DNA from: Acidobacteriota bacterium
GTDB taxonomy: Bacteria > Acidobacteriota > Vicinamibacteria > Vicinamibacterales > UBA823
Length of the DNA: 21,997 nt
Assembly: GCA_002714165.1 (NCBI GenBank)
Contig: PAWT01000039.1
Location: forward strand, 1-21,997
Direction: 5' to 3'
The notes beneath the pieces are model-generated. The model was not told the origin of the DNA. It saw nothing but the letters and a program-made list of their open reading frames with translations, and did no database searches. The first letter of the stretch is position 1; every line of letters begins with the position of its first letter. Of the stretch, positions 7,288 through 15,597 are shown one piece after another. The position numbers and the translations under genes are program-made.

Positions 7288-7788
7288 ATGATGGGTCTTG
7301 CTCGACTCGCGGTGACAACGGAGCGGTTAAATCTCGATGCCCTGATCAAGTGCGTCCATGATGCTCCAATAAGCGACGGTTCGGAGGGTACTGGCGCGGT
7401 GGCCTCATTTCTCGGACTAGTGCGCGAGTCCAATCTTGGACGCCGCGTCGTCAAGTTGAAATACGAGGCCTACGAACCATTAGCGCTGCGCGCTTTCGAA
7501 CGAATCGACAACGAAATTGTCGAACGATGGCCAACCGCTCAACTTGCTCTACACCATCGTATCGGAGTCCTAACCATCGGCGAAGTTAGCGTGGCGATCG
7601 TCGTGGCGGCGCCACATCGCGCCGATGCATTCGCGGCCAGTCGATACGCGATCGAGCGAGTGAAACAGATCGCACCGATTTGGAAACGAGAGTTCTTCAA
7701 AGACGGTGACGTTTGGATCGAGGGTGCCACAACCGATCCTGATGACGCAGCAGCACGCGAGGAAGCGTTCCGACGGGCATGCGTGTGA
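7288..7788 (+). CDS. moaE: Molybdopterin synthase catalytic subunit MoaE
   Basis: The large subunit of molybdopterin synthase, which uses thiocarboxylated MoaD to insert sulfur into cyclic pyranopterin in molybdenum cofactor synthesis. Up to 166 residues. Visible motifs are FLGLVRESNLG (41-51), LKYEAYEPLA (57-66), the AAPHRADAF block (107-115) and the active-site lysines K126 and K133 in RVKQIAPIWKRE. Tandem ATG codons at 7288 and 7291 are both possible starts, and GTG 7312 would give a more usual N-terminus; none has a Shine-Dalgarno sequence. The upstream -10 favours a leaderless start at 7288/7291. It overlaps moaD by 10 bases, so the two subunits are probably translationally coupled. The order moaE-moaD is the reverse of the E. 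coli arrangement. Confidence 0.93.
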   Translation: MMGLARLAVTTERLNLDALIKCVHDAPISDGSEGTGAVASFLGLVRESNLGRRVVKLKYEAYEPLALRAFERIDNEIVERWPTAQLALHHRIGVLTIGEVSVAIVVAAPHRADAFAASRYAIERVKQIAPIWKREFFKDGDVWIEGATTDPDDAAAREEAFRRACV

Positions 7789-8036
7789 ACATTCGTGTGT
7801 TCGCCCGTCTTCGCGACATTATCGGTGTGGCTGAGCTAGACCGCGACGTACCAACTGGCACAACTGCGCAAAGAGTATGGGACGATCTGGTGGAGGAGTT
7901 TCCTGACATCAGTACCTACACAGGGTCGATATCAACGGCGGTGAATGCTGAATACGCAAAAATGGAAACGGTACTCGATGATGGCGATGAGGTGGCCTTC
8001 CTTCCTCCTGTCTCGGGTGGAGAATTTCCTGGCTGA
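7779..8036 (+). CDS. moaD: Molybdopterin synthase sulfur-carrier subunit MoaD, extended C-terminus
   Basis: An 85-residue ubiquitin-fold sulfur carrier. It has the usual [13 protein letters not shown] first strand ([14 protein letters not shown]), the [26 protein letters not shown] core and normal spacing. The family ends at Gly-Gly, whose last carboxylate is adenylated by MoeB and thiolated. Here Gly-Gly (residues 80-81) is followed by Glu-Phe-Pro-Gly before the stop. The open frame is clean, and the 14-base gap to prfA contains no alternative ending. Either the tail is removed, as happens when MoaD-MoaE fusions of the MoaX type are cleaved after Gly-Gly, or a sequencing or assembly error altered the stop. 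It overlaps moaE upstream. Confidence 0.93.
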   Translation: MRVNIRVFARLRDIIGVAELDRDVPTGTTAQRVWDDLVEEFPDISTYTGSISTAVNAEYAKMETVLDDGDEVAFLPPVSGGEFPG

Positions 8037-8050
8037 CACTGGGTCCGGCT

Positions 8051-9133
8051 ATGTTCGAAAAACTGACTGCGATTGAAACACGGTACGACGAACTGATGCA
8101 GGGCATCAGCAATTTGAGTGCTGAATCTGATTCCGCGCAGTATCGTAAACATGTCAAAGCACTTGCTGACATTCAGCCGTTAGTCGAAAAGTTTCGAGAC
8201 TACAAAGGTATCCTGGCCGAAATCGAACAGGCCCAAGAACTCCTGAACACGACTGACGGCGAGATGCACGACCTCGCAGAGCAGGAGCTTCACGTCCTGC
8301 GCGAACGCGAGGGCTCCTTACTCGCCGACATTAAATTACTCCTCGTTCCCAAGGACCCTAACGATGAAAAAAACGTGATCCTGGAAATTCGGGCAGGCAC
8401 AGGTGGAAACGAGGCCGGTATTTTTGGAGCTGATCTCTTCCGGATGTACAGTCGGTTTGCCGAGCGCCAAGGATGGCGGATCGACATGCTTTCGATTAGT
8501 GAGACCGGTATAGGCGGCATTAAAGAAGTTATCGCGATTATTGAGGGACGCCGAGTGTATAGCCAACTAAAGCACGAAAGTGGCGTGCACCGGGTTCAGC
8601 GTGTACCAACAACTGAAGCAAGCGGCCGGATTCATACGTCAACGGCGACTGTCGCCGTACTTCCTGAAGCCGAAGATGTCGATATTCAAATCGACCCGAA
8701 GGAAATTCGGATCGACACATTCTGTTCAAGCGGCCCGGGAGGACAAAGTGTTAACACTACGTATTCAGCCGTGCGTGTGACCCACCTACCGACGGGAATT
8801 GTGGTATCGCAGCAGGACGAAAAATCACAGATCAAGAACAAGGCGAAGGCAATGAAGGTTCTTCGTTCACGACTCTACGAGCTCGAGCTTCAAAAACAAC
8901 AGGATGCCATTGCCCAAGACCGACGCAGTCAAGTCGGTACTGGCGAGCGCTCAGAAAAAATCCGTACATACAACTTCCCGCAAAACCGAATCACGGATCA
9001 CCGTATTAACTTCACGACGCACCAGCTTACTGAAGTGTTGAACGGTGATTTAACAGATTTGATTGAGCAGGTTGTGACCCATTTCCAATCCGAAAAACTT
9101 AAACAAGTCCAAGAGGTCTCCTCCAAACCGTGA
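8051..9133 (+). CDS. prfA: Peptide chain release factor 1
   Basis: A 360-residue class I release factor that reads UAA and UAG and triggers peptide release in the ribosome. It has the RF1-type anticodon tripeptide PxT as P186-T187-T188 rather than the SPF of RF2, and the GGQ loop at 230-232 within [16 protein letters not shown]. The domain 1 coiled-coil and the C-terminal [14 protein letters not shown] block are intact, and no programmed frameshift is needed. The ATG follows moaD by 14 bases without a clear Shine-Dalgarno sequence. The stop overlaps the prmC start by four bases (GTGA), coupling RF1 synthesis to the enzyme that methylates its GGQ glutamine. Confidence 0.97.
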   Translation: MFEKLTAIETRYDELMQGISNLSAESDSAQYRKHVKALADIQPLVEKFRDYKGILAEIEQAQELLNTTDGEMHDLAEQELHVLREREGSLLADIKLLLVPKDPNDEKNVILEIRAGTGGNEAGIFGADLFRMYSRFAERQGWRIDMLSISETGIGGIKEVIAIIEGRRVYSQLKHESGVHRVQRVPTTEASGRIHTSTATVAVLPEAEDVDIQIDPKEIRIDTFCSSGPGGQSVNTTYSAVRVTHLPTGIVVSQQDEKSQIKNKAKAMKVLRSRLYELELQKQQDAIAQDRRSQVGTGERSEKIRTYNFPQNRITDHRINFTTHQLTEVLNGDLTDLIEQVVTHFQSEKLKQVQEVSSKP

Positions 9134-9990
9134 GTATCCTCTCACTGGTGAACGCCGCTTGCACAAGACTGATTGAGTCGGGGATCCGTCCGGAAGAAGC
9201 CGGCCTCGATGCGGAGGTCCTTGCACGTCACCTTCTCGGGTGGGACCGTGCGACCTATTTCACCGAACGCCACCAGAAAATCACCCGGGCATTCGACAAA
9301 GAGTACATTTCTCTGATTGCGCGGCGCGCGCGGCGAGAACCAGTGGCCTATCTAACGGGTATGCGCGAGTTCTGGGGTTTGGAATTCACTGTAACACCAG
9401 ACACTTTAATTCCTAGACCTGAAACAGAGCTCCTTATCGAAACCGTTCTACAACTTAGACCTGATCGATCAATAAACGGTGTGCTCGTCGACGTGGGTAC
9501 CGGGTCTGGCTGTATCGCCGTCGTACTTGCCATTGAATTTCCTAACATGACGATCGTCGCAACGGACATCTCCCAACCGGCACTGGCCGTTGCTCAGGCC
9601 AATGCCAAACGTCATGGCGTCTCGGATCGGATCGAGTTACGGCACGGCCCGCAGTTAGCAGGTCTTTCCGGATCCCTTGACTTAATCGTGTCAAATCCGC
9701 CCTACGTAACGGCCCAGGCAATGCAGCACCTAGCGCCGGAGGTGCGAGACCACGAACCGCACCTTGCGCTGAACGGCGGAGCCGGCGGTACTGAGACACT
9801 GCGTGCGCTTATCGAGAAAACTAGCCTCAAACTCGTCAATAACGGTTCACTTATAGTTGAGTTCGGGTGCGATCAAGAAGCGGTGTTTAGGCAGATTGCG
9901 AACGCTACTCATCTAACCGATATACAAGTCGTCCACGACATTCAAGGGTTGCCCCGCGTTGGCGTGGCAACGTATCGGAATAACCAATGA
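9130..9990 (+). CDS. prmC: Release factor glutamine methyltransferase PrmC (HemK)
   Basis: A 286-residue S-adenosylmethionine-dependent enzyme that methylates the glutamine of the GGQ motif in RF1 and RF2. Motifs are IPRPETE (94-100), the SAM-binding DVGTGSG (121-127), ATDIS (144-148) and the catalytic NPPY (189-192). Residues 1-75 form the helical N-terminal domain typical of PrmC, with [10 protein letters not shown] at its end. The start is GTG, within the GTGA overlap with prfA. Its stop overlaps the next gene in an ATGA. Gene order prfA-prmC is common in bacteria and supports the assignment. Confidence 0.96.
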   Translation: MSILSLVNAACTRLIESGIRPEEAGLDAEVLARHLLGWDRATYFTERHQKITRAFDKEYISLIARRARREPVAYLTGMREFWGLEFTVTPDTLIPRPETELLIETVLQLRPDRSINGVLVDVGTGSGCIAVVLAIEFPNMTIVATDISQPALAVAQANAKRHGVSDRIELRHGPQLAGLSGSLDLIVSNPPYVTAQAMQHLAPEVRDHEPHLALNGGAGGTETLRALIEKTSLKLVNNGSLIVEFGCDQEAVFRQIANATHLTDIQVVHDIQGLPRVGVATYRNNQ

Positions 9991-10331
9991 GTGACTGTTT
10001 GTTTTGCCGAATTGTCAAAGGCGAGGTGTCGGCCACAATTGTGTACGAAGATGAGACACTTGTGGCATTTGAGGACATCAGCCCGCGAGCGCCGACACAC
10101 GTATTAATCGTGCCACGCCAGCACGTGGAAACTCTGAATGACCTCACACCCAACGACAAGGAACTCGTCGGCGAAATGATCTGGCGTTCCGCTGCCATCG
10201 CCAAGGAACGAGGTATCGCGGACAGTGGGTATCGTACCGTCTTTAATTGCAACCGTGGAGCGGGACAAACCGTCTTTCACATCCACCTGCACCTGCTTGG
10301 CGGACGCGCTCTCACCTGGCCGCCAGGATAA
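9987..10331 (+). CDS. HIT-family nucleotide hydrolase (HinT-like)
   Basis: A 114-residue histidine triad protein. N-terminal CLFCRIVKGE and C-terminal GQTVFHIHLHLLGG are diagnostic. The triad is H98, H100 and H102, and the middle histidine is the expected nucleophile. HinT-type enzymes hydrolyse AMP-lysine and other nucleoside phosphoramidates in the cytoplasm. The length is that of a complete HinT. The ATG is fused to the prmC stop in ATGA, making this the last gene of the moaE-to-hit unit. It converges on the acetyltransferase gene with a 21-base gap in which no terminator is obvious. Confidence 0.93.
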   Translation: MSDCLFCRIVKGEVSATIVYEDETLVAFEDISPRAPTHVLIVPRQHVETLNDLTPNDKELVGEMIWRSAAIAKERGIADSGYRTVFNCNRGAGQTVFHIHLHLLGGRALTWPPG

Positions 10332-10352
10332 CAATCGAGCCCCTTCGAACCA

Positions 10353-11180
10353 TTACCGTTCTAGGAAGTACCAACCGCGCCCAGCCGCGCGGTCGAAGAC
10401 GAATTCAACCACCTGGTAGCCACGAGCCATATAAGTGGTGAACATATTGCGGCTGGCAGTGCGCCAATCGCGAGCCCTATCGGGGGACGAGCGCTGCATT
10501 TCCCCAAAACCAGTCGGAATCTCAACCCGAAGACGAGGTTGTGTAAGTTTCGAATCCCAAGATTTGAAGGTAAGCCAAGCATCCTCAACATTGGTTTCGT
10601 TAATCAACGGCAGCTCGCTAGCAATGGGTCTGTCTTCTGTAGTCCCAGCGATGCGGGTAAGAACGCGGGATGATTCCAAATTCCACCCTGCTACAAAACG
10701 GTCTGTCGGGGTTCCTCGGTGGAGCGAGCTACTTGACTCACCATAAATATTTTCTGCGTACTCGATTATCACAGCACCAAGCTTCGTTAGATTAAAGTGC
10801 GCGTTCATCGACTGCATCGGATCAAAAGTCCATTCGATCACTTTAATACCCATCTCGAGCGCTCGCTTCCGCTGCTCCAGCTTAAGCAACCGGCCGAGGC
10901 CAGTATTGCGGTGCGCCTCTAACACTCCGACCATGTGTGACCATTGAATCAGGTGACCAGATTTCAAGCCCGGTAGCGAGTAAGCGAATCCCACCATCGC
11001 CTCAGACTCATCGAATGCGCCTATCAGGATCCCACCACGCTTCACGTTGATCGCTAGAATCGGTACTGGAACTACATCCTGGAGATCTGTGTACTCCCAG
11101 ACAATCGTCTCAAGTTCGACCACACGCTTTAGTTCATCCAGCGTATGGAGATTGCGACACGAGAAGGGTTGACTCAACAT
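10353..11180 (-). CDS. GNAT-family N-acetyltransferase (COG3375-like)
   Basis: A 275-residue protein whose first 150 residues carry a GNAT fold. The acetyl-CoA loop is RNTGLG at 91-96 in the context EAHRNTGLGRLLKLEQR, preceded by the strand GGILIGAFDES and GFAYSLPG. WTFDPMQSMNAHFNLTKLG (about 117-135) is typical of the uncharacterised COG3375 acetyltransferases. The C-terminal 110 residues are also part of that family's normal length and end in a strand-rich region. Substrate is unknown. It is a single-gene unit, convergent with hit and divergent from ileS across a 269-bp gap. No Shine-Dalgarno sequence is visible at ATG 11180. Confidence 0.82.
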   Translation of the reverse strand: MLSQPFSCRNLHTLDELKRVVELETIVWEYTDLQDVVPVPILAINVKRGGILIGAFDESEAMVGFAYSLPGLKSGHLIQWSHMVGVLEAHRNTGLGRLLKLEQRKRALEMGIKVIEWTFDPMQSMNAHFNLTKLGAVIIEYAENIYGESSSSLHRGTPTDRFVAGWNLESSRVLTRIAGTTEDRPIASELPLINETNVEDAWLTFKSWDSKLTQPRLRVEIPTGFGEMQRSSPDRARDWRTASRNMFTTYMARGYQVVEFVFDRAAGRGWYFLER

Positions 11181-11370
11181 CGTGGAAAGTTGGCGCCTTC
11201 AACATCCGTATCGTTTGGGTCGACGAAGCCAAGGCACGCTACATCCGTTGTCAAACATTGTCGCACGATTGGACGGAACAGCCACCTCAACACAAAGACC
11301 GACCACGTCGGCGTTATATTATTTCGCCAGGAGTCCGGGTTCAGCTCCGTGTTGTCTCACTAAATTGCAC

Positions 11371-11376
11371 TACAAT
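11371..11376 (+). promoter_or_regulatory. Possible -10 element of the ileS operon
   Basis: TACAAT matches TATAAT at five of six positions, 74 bases before the ileS ATG. The only TTG-type -35 (TTGTCT, 11352-11357) is just 13 bp away, so the promoter call is weak. The rest of the 11181-11449 gap shows no tRNA, riboswitch or open frame that I can support. Confidence 0.3.
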
Positions 11377-11387
11377 GATCAGGCAAA

Positions 11388-11422
11388 CTAGGGGGCAGCG
11401 AGGCGCCCCGGAGGTAGCCTAG
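11388..11422 (+). promoter_or_regulatory. Compound hairpin in the ileS leader
   Basis: CTAGG (11388-11392) pairs with CCTAG (11418-11422), and an inner GGGC (11393-11396) pairs with GCCC (11405-11408). This leaves a one-sided bulge holding GGAGG (11410-11414). GGAGG is 35 bases from the ileS ATG, too far for direct use, and no ATG, GTG or TTG lies between. A direct repeat, CCTAGCA, follows at 11418 and 11429. No T-box sequence is present. A leader-control role is inferred. Confidence 0.35.
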
Positions 11423-11449
11423 CACGAACCTAGCAACTGACAACGTTTC

Positions 11450-14272
11450 ATGGCCGACTGGAAATCTACCCTCAACCTTCCACGCACCGAGTTCCCTATG
11501 AAGGCGAGCCTACAGAAGGCTGAGCCCGAAGCGATTGCGCGCTGGGAAGAGTCGGGACTCTACGAGCAAATTCGTGCTCACCGTGCTGGAGCACCTAAAT
11601 GCGTTCTGCACGACGGTCCACCTTACGCTAATGGGCGCATTCACATTGGCACAGCACTCAACAAGATCCTTAAAGATTTTGTCGTACGGGCCAAAACAAT
11701 GTCTGGGTTCGACAGCCCATACGTGCCCGGCTGGGATTGTCACGGACTCCCAATTGAACTCAAGGTAGACCGTGAGCTTGGCTCAAAAAAACGCGATCTA
11801 AGTAAAGCCGATCTCCGCCGAGCATACAGGACTTACGCTGAAACCTACGTTGGCGTGCAGCGTGAAGACTTCAAGCGCCTGGGTGTACTCGGAACTTGGT
11901 CGGAACCCTACCTGACGATGGCTTTTCGCTACCAAGCCGCAATCGTCCGGGCACTGGGTAAATTCGTCGAGCAAGGTATGGTGTATCGAGGTAAGAAACC
12001 AGTGCATTGGTGCATCCATTGCCAAACGGCGCTGGCAGAAGCGGAGGTCGATTACGCGCCTCATAACTCACCTTCGATCTACGTAGAGTTCAAGATGGCA
12101 AAGGAGTCCATTGAGGAACTTGCCGCCAAGCAAAAAGTCCTTGGGGAGCGGCCCGTTTCTGCCCTCATCTGGACCACAACACCATGGACCATCCCGTCCA
12201 ACCTGGCGATCGCATTTCATCCTGATCTCGACTATGGGTTCTATTCTGCGGATGGCGGTGACTCTCCCACTATTGTCGTCGTCGCTGATGCAATCGCGGA
12301 ACGTATCGAGACTGAAATAGGACGCCACCTAGGCGATCGCCTCGCTGTCGTTAAGGGTGCCGAGCTCGAGGGCTTACGCTTCAAGCATCCACTCTACGAT
12401 CGAGTATCGGTCGGCGTTCTAGGCAATTACGTAACGCTTGAGCAGGGTACCGGGGTCGTGCACACGGCGCCTGGTCACGGAGCTGACGACTTCAACACGG
12501 GTGTGAAGTACGGTCTAGAAACATACGCCCCGGTTGGCCCCAATGGACAATTCGACAGCACGGTTGAAACCTTCTCTGGCATGCGTGTCTTCGACGCGAA
12601 TCCGAAAATCGAAGAGGCTTTAGCCGATGCTGGGCGACTATGGCATAGAGCTCAATTGGAACATTCCTATCCCCACTGCTGGCGCTGTCGGCACCCCGTC
12701 ATTTTCCTCGCAACCTGGCAATGGTTTATTGCAATGGAAGCAGCGGGACTGCGGCAAGGTGCATTGAATGCTATTAAAGAGGTTCAGTGGTTCCCGCCGT
12801 GGGGTCAAGAACGCATTCACAACATGCTGGAATATCGTCCCGACTGGTGTATTTCCCGCCAGAGGTCGTGGGGTGTGCCAATTCCTGCGTTGTACTGCAC
12901 GAAGTGTGGTGACGCTGCGCTAACGACAGCCCTGACCGAGCACGCGGCCAAAGTGTTTGAAGCCTTTGGAGCAGATGCCTGGTATGAACGAGACCTATCG
13001 GAATTCGTGCCCCCGAAGCATAAGTGTGACACCTGTGGTGGTAATGAATTCAAACGGGAACAGGACATCTTGGATGTTTGGTTCGATTCTGGCTCCAGCC
13101 ACGAGGCGGTCTTGGAGGACCGCCAGCTCGGGTGGCCAGCCGAGATCTACCTCGAAGGAAGCGACCAATATCGTGGATGGTTCCACAGTTCACTTCTAGT
13201 TGGACAAGGCACACGAGGAAAGGCGCCGTACCGTCAGGTCATCACACACGGATTCGTCGTCGATGAATCAGGCCGAAAGATGTCGAAGTCGCTAGGCAAC
13301 GACATCTCTCCACAGACCGTCATCGAAGAAAGCGGTGCGGAGATCCTACGGCTGTGGGTCGCGATGGTCGACTACCGAGAAGACGTTAGAATCGGTAAAG
13401 AGATCTTGGCACGAGTCATCGAGGCTTACAGAAAAATTCGCAACACATTACGCATTCTGGTCGCCAACCTTCATGATTTTGAGCCGATTGAGGATGCTGT
13501 GCCAACCGACCAATTAGAGGAGCTTGACAGATTCGTGCTCGCGCGCTACGCCGACAATGCAACGCGAGTCATCACTGCTTACGATAGGTACGATTTTCAG
13601 CAAATTTTTCAAACACTTAATAGATTTGTCACCGTTGAGTTGAGTGCCCTCTACATCGATATCGTAAAGGACCGGCTGTATACATTCGCACCGGCACATC
13701 CAGCACGCCGGTCTACGCAGACTGCGATCTTTCGGATTGCCGATGGTTTGACGCGGCTCATCGCTCCGATATTACCCGTGACGGCAGACGAACTCTGGAA
13801 AGTGCTACCGGGTTCCAGAGAGGTTTCCGTACATCTTGCCGATTTCCCGTCTGGGCTCGACGAACTCATTGATTCTGAGTTGGTCAAACGGTGGGAACGT
13901 TTAGTTAGAATTCGCGAGGCGGTAAATGCCAAGATAGAGATCCTGCGTAAGAACAAGACGGTCGGCACCTCTCTTGAAGCATGTGTTCTACTTCGGGCAA
14001 GCGGTGATACACTCGCCCTGCTTGAACGATACCGAGACGAGCTTCCAACCCTGTTAATCGCGCAAGCACAGGTCGAGTCCGCGCAAATGGCGTCCACGGA
14101 CGACGGTTCGGTGACGGGTGAGACGATTGGAATTGAAGTCGGCCGCGCTTCTGGACTCAAATGCGAGCGTTGCTGGCGTTACGTGCCGTCACTATCTAAC
14201 CAACCGGACAAGCAAGGATTGTGTGATCGTTGCGTCGAAATGTTGAGCGCCGCAAAGGTCCCTTCTCCCTGA
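11450..14272 (+). CDS. ileS: Isoleucyl-tRNA synthetase
   Basis: This 940-residue class I synthetase charges tRNA-Ile. PPYANGRIHIGTALNKIL near 57-74 holds the HIGH-type motif as HIGT (65-68). GWDCHGLPIELKV, the CP1 editing blocks TTPWTIPSNLAIA and GTGVVHTAPGHGADDF, then WCISRQRSWGVPIP, DVWFDSG and KMSKS (610-614) follow in order. The C-terminal zinc finger has C905, C908, C925 and C928. Bacterial-type length and the zinc finger mark the bacterial IleRS clade rather than the eukaryote-like one. The ATG has an in-frame stop just upstream and no Shine-Dalgarno sequence nearby. It begins the ileS-lspA-lgt-rluD unit, seven bases before lspA. Confidence 0.97.
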   Translation: MADWKSTLNLPRTEFPMKASLQKAEPEAIARWEESGLYEQIRAHRAGAPKCVLHDGPPYANGRIHIGTALNKILKDFVVRAKTMSGFDSPYVPGWDCHGLPIELKVDRELGSKKRDLSKADLRRAYRTYAETYVGVQREDFKRLGVLGTWSEPYLTMAFRYQAAIVRALGKFVEQGMVYRGKKPVHWCIHCQTALAEAEVDYAPHNSPSIYVEFKMAKESIEELAAKQKVLGERPVSALIWTTTPWTIPSNLAIAFHPDLDYGFYSADGGDSPTIVVVADAIAERIETEIGRHLGDRLAVVKGAELEGLRFKHPLYDRVSVGVLGNYVTLEQGTGVVHTAPGHGADDFNTGVKYGLETYAPVGPNGQFDSTVETFSGMRVFDANPKIEEALADAGRLWHRAQLEHSYPHCWRCRHPVIFLATWQWFIAMEAAGLRQGALNAIKEVQWFPPWGQERIHNMLEYRPDWCISRQRSWGVPIPALYCTKCGDAALTTALTEHAAKVFEAFGADAWYERDLSEFVPPKHKCDTCGGNEFKREQDILDVWFDSGSSHEAVLEDRQLGWPAEIYLEGSDQYRGWFHSSLLVGQGTRGKAPYRQVITHGFVVDESGRKMSKSLGNDISPQTVIEESGAEILRLWVAMVDYREDVRIGKEILARVIEAYRKIRNTLRILVANLHDFEPIEDAVPTDQLEELDRFVLARYADNATRVITAYDRYDFQQIFQTLNRFVTVELSALYIDIVKDRLYTFAPAHPARRSTQTAIFRIADGLTRLIAPILPVTADELWKVLPGSREVSVHLADFPSGLDELIDSELVKRWERLVRIREAVNAKIEILRKNKTVGTSLEACVLLRASGDTLALLERYRDELPTLLIAQAQVESAQMASTDDGSVTGETIGIEVGRASGLKCERCWRYVPSLSNQPDKQGLCDRCVEMLSAAKVPSP

Positions 14273-14279
14273 CATCACG

Positions 14280-14819
14280 ATGATGTCTCACCCAATCGGA
14301 CCTTCGATCGGTAAGTCGTGGCCCGGCCACATTCGTTGGTCGACCTTCATTGTGACAGGAAGCATCGTTGGCTTAGACCAGCTCTGTAAAGCACTCGTCC
14401 GACAACTCATTCCACTCCACGACAGCATCACTCTGATCCCAGGCCTCGTGAACATCACCCACGTGCAGAATACGGGGGCAGCATTCGGCATCCTGAATGC
14501 TGCGGACTTTCCTTTTAAGCCAGTGGTCATGACAGGAATCGCTCTGCTGGCGCTGGTTATACTCGGGGTCTATGCCGTGCGGACCTCCTCCCACGGTACT
14601 TGTGCGCGGATTGGCTTGGCATTAATTTTCGGCGGTGCTTTGGGAAACATGGCCGATCGCCTCATGTTCGGTCATGTCGTTGATTTCGTCGATGTGTACT
14701 GGGGCACGTATCATTTTTGGGCATTCAATGTTGCAGATTCAATGATAACAATCGGCGCAATCTGCTTACTTATCGATACCGTTCGCACGGAAGTTCACGA
14801 TGTATCCAACACTGCTTAG
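14280..14819 (+). CDS. lspA: Lipoprotein signal peptidase (signal peptidase II)
   Basis: A 179-residue inner-membrane aspartyl protease that cleaves the signal peptide of prolipoproteins after lipidation. Catalytic aspartates are D126 (GNMADRL) and D153 (FNVADS). The conserved VQNTGAAFG block lies at 62-70. Four transmembrane segments are visible, near 21-41, 80-100, 108-125 and 147-167. Two tandem ATG codons (14280, 14283) are equally likely starts. The gene follows ileS, a conserved pairing in many bacteria, and overlaps lgt by 20 bases. Confidence 0.96.
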   Translation: MMSHPIGPSIGKSWPGHIRWSTFIVTGSIVGLDQLCKALVRQLIPLHDSITLIPGLVNITHVQNTGAAFGILNAADFPFKPVVMTGIALLALVILGVYAVRTSSHGTCARIGLALIFGGALGNMADRLMFGHVVDFVDVYWGTYHFWAFNVADSMITIGAICLLIDTVRTEVHDVSNTA

Positions 14820-15597
14820 TTTCGGTCCAATCACGATCTACAGCTATGGCGTTCTGCTTGCAGCGGCCTACCTAATAGGCCTAAAACTTGCGTTAGTCCG
14901 CTCGGCAAGACAGGGATTTGACCCAAATAAGGTGATGGATTTAGGAATCCTCATCATCGTATCCGCGCTGGTTGGTGCCAAGCTGATGTTGTTCTTTGTG
15001 GATTTTGAGTACTTCTCCCAAAGCGCGGAACGGTTGTTATCGCTCGTACGAGCTGGTGGAGTCTTCTACGGCGGGCTACTCCTCGCCGTACCGGTGGCCT
15101 GGTGGTATCTACGCCGCCACCGGATGCCGATCTGGACGGCATGCGACGCCTTCGCCCCGGGCATCGCGCTGGGGCATGCCATCGGTCGCCTCGGTTGTTT
15201 AATGGCAGGTTGCTGCTACGGCAAGCCGACCGATATGCCCTGGGGCATCGTGTTCACGAATACGTTCGCAGCAACCAATGTAGGGACACCACTTGACGTC
15301 CACCTCCATCCGACACAGTTGTATGAGTCGTTCGCAGAATTAGGCATCTTGCTAATGCTGCTAGGTATGGAGCGGCGCAGTCAGGGTTTTCCTGGCCGTA
15401 CGTTCTGGTTGTACGTCCTACTGTACGGGGCCTCACGCTTCGTTACCGAATTCTACCGCGGCGATCCTAGAGGAATGGTTTTCGACGCCATTTCGACCTC
15501 ACAGTTCGTCTCGGTACTAATCGTTCCGCTCAGTATTGTTATGTTGGTCTATCTTGCTAGATTCTCCTTTACCGACCAACGTAAGTCCCATGCCTGA
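14800..15597 (+). CDS. lgt: Prolipoprotein diacylglyceryl transferase
   Basis: A 265-residue polytopic enzyme that moves diacylglycerol from phosphatidylglycerol to the lipobox cysteine, the step before LspA. Visible family blocks are ITIYSYGVLLAAAYLIG (11-27), GGVFYGGLLLA (86-96), GRLGCLMAGCCYGKPTD (129-145), HPTQLYES (170-177) and FVTEFYRGDPRG near 214-225. The glycine- and cysteine-rich form of the signature is typical of non-proteobacterial Lgt. ATG 14800 has GGAAG six bases upstream inside lspA. The 20-base overlap with lspA indicates coupled expression of the two lipoprotein-processing enzymes. It also overlaps rluD by eight bases. Confidence 0.96.
   Translation: MYPTLLSFGPITIYSYGVLLAAAYLIGLKLALVRSARQGFDPNKVMDLGILIIVSALVGAKLMLFFVDFEYFSQSAERLLSLVRAGGVFYGGLLLAVPVAWWYLRRHRMPIWTACDAFAPGIALGHAIGRLGCLMAGCCYGKPTDMPWGIVFTNTFAATNVGTPLDVHLHPTQLYESFAELGILLMLLGMERRSQGFPGRTFWLYVLLYGASRFVTEFYRGDPRGMVFDAISTSQFVSVLIVPLSIVMLVYLARFSFTDQRKSHA

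Noticed and set aside
7779..7788. Frameshift joining moaE and moaD into one protein
   Set aside because: Both frames have complete, normal-length products and an ordinary short overlap; no fusion is needed.
8051..9133. Assignment as release factor 2
   Set aside because: The anticodon tripeptide is of PxT type, not SPF, and there is no programmed frameshift near the N-terminus.
11181..11449. T-box riboswitch upstream of ileS
   Set aside because: The conserved T-box antiterminator sequence is absent, and no terminator hairpin with a T run precedes the ATG.
13651..14160. A 169-codon open frame on the minus strand inside ileS
   Set aside because: It lies wholly antisense to the conserved C-terminal region of IleRS, its product is Ser/Arg-rich with no recognisable domain, and it has no ribosome site.
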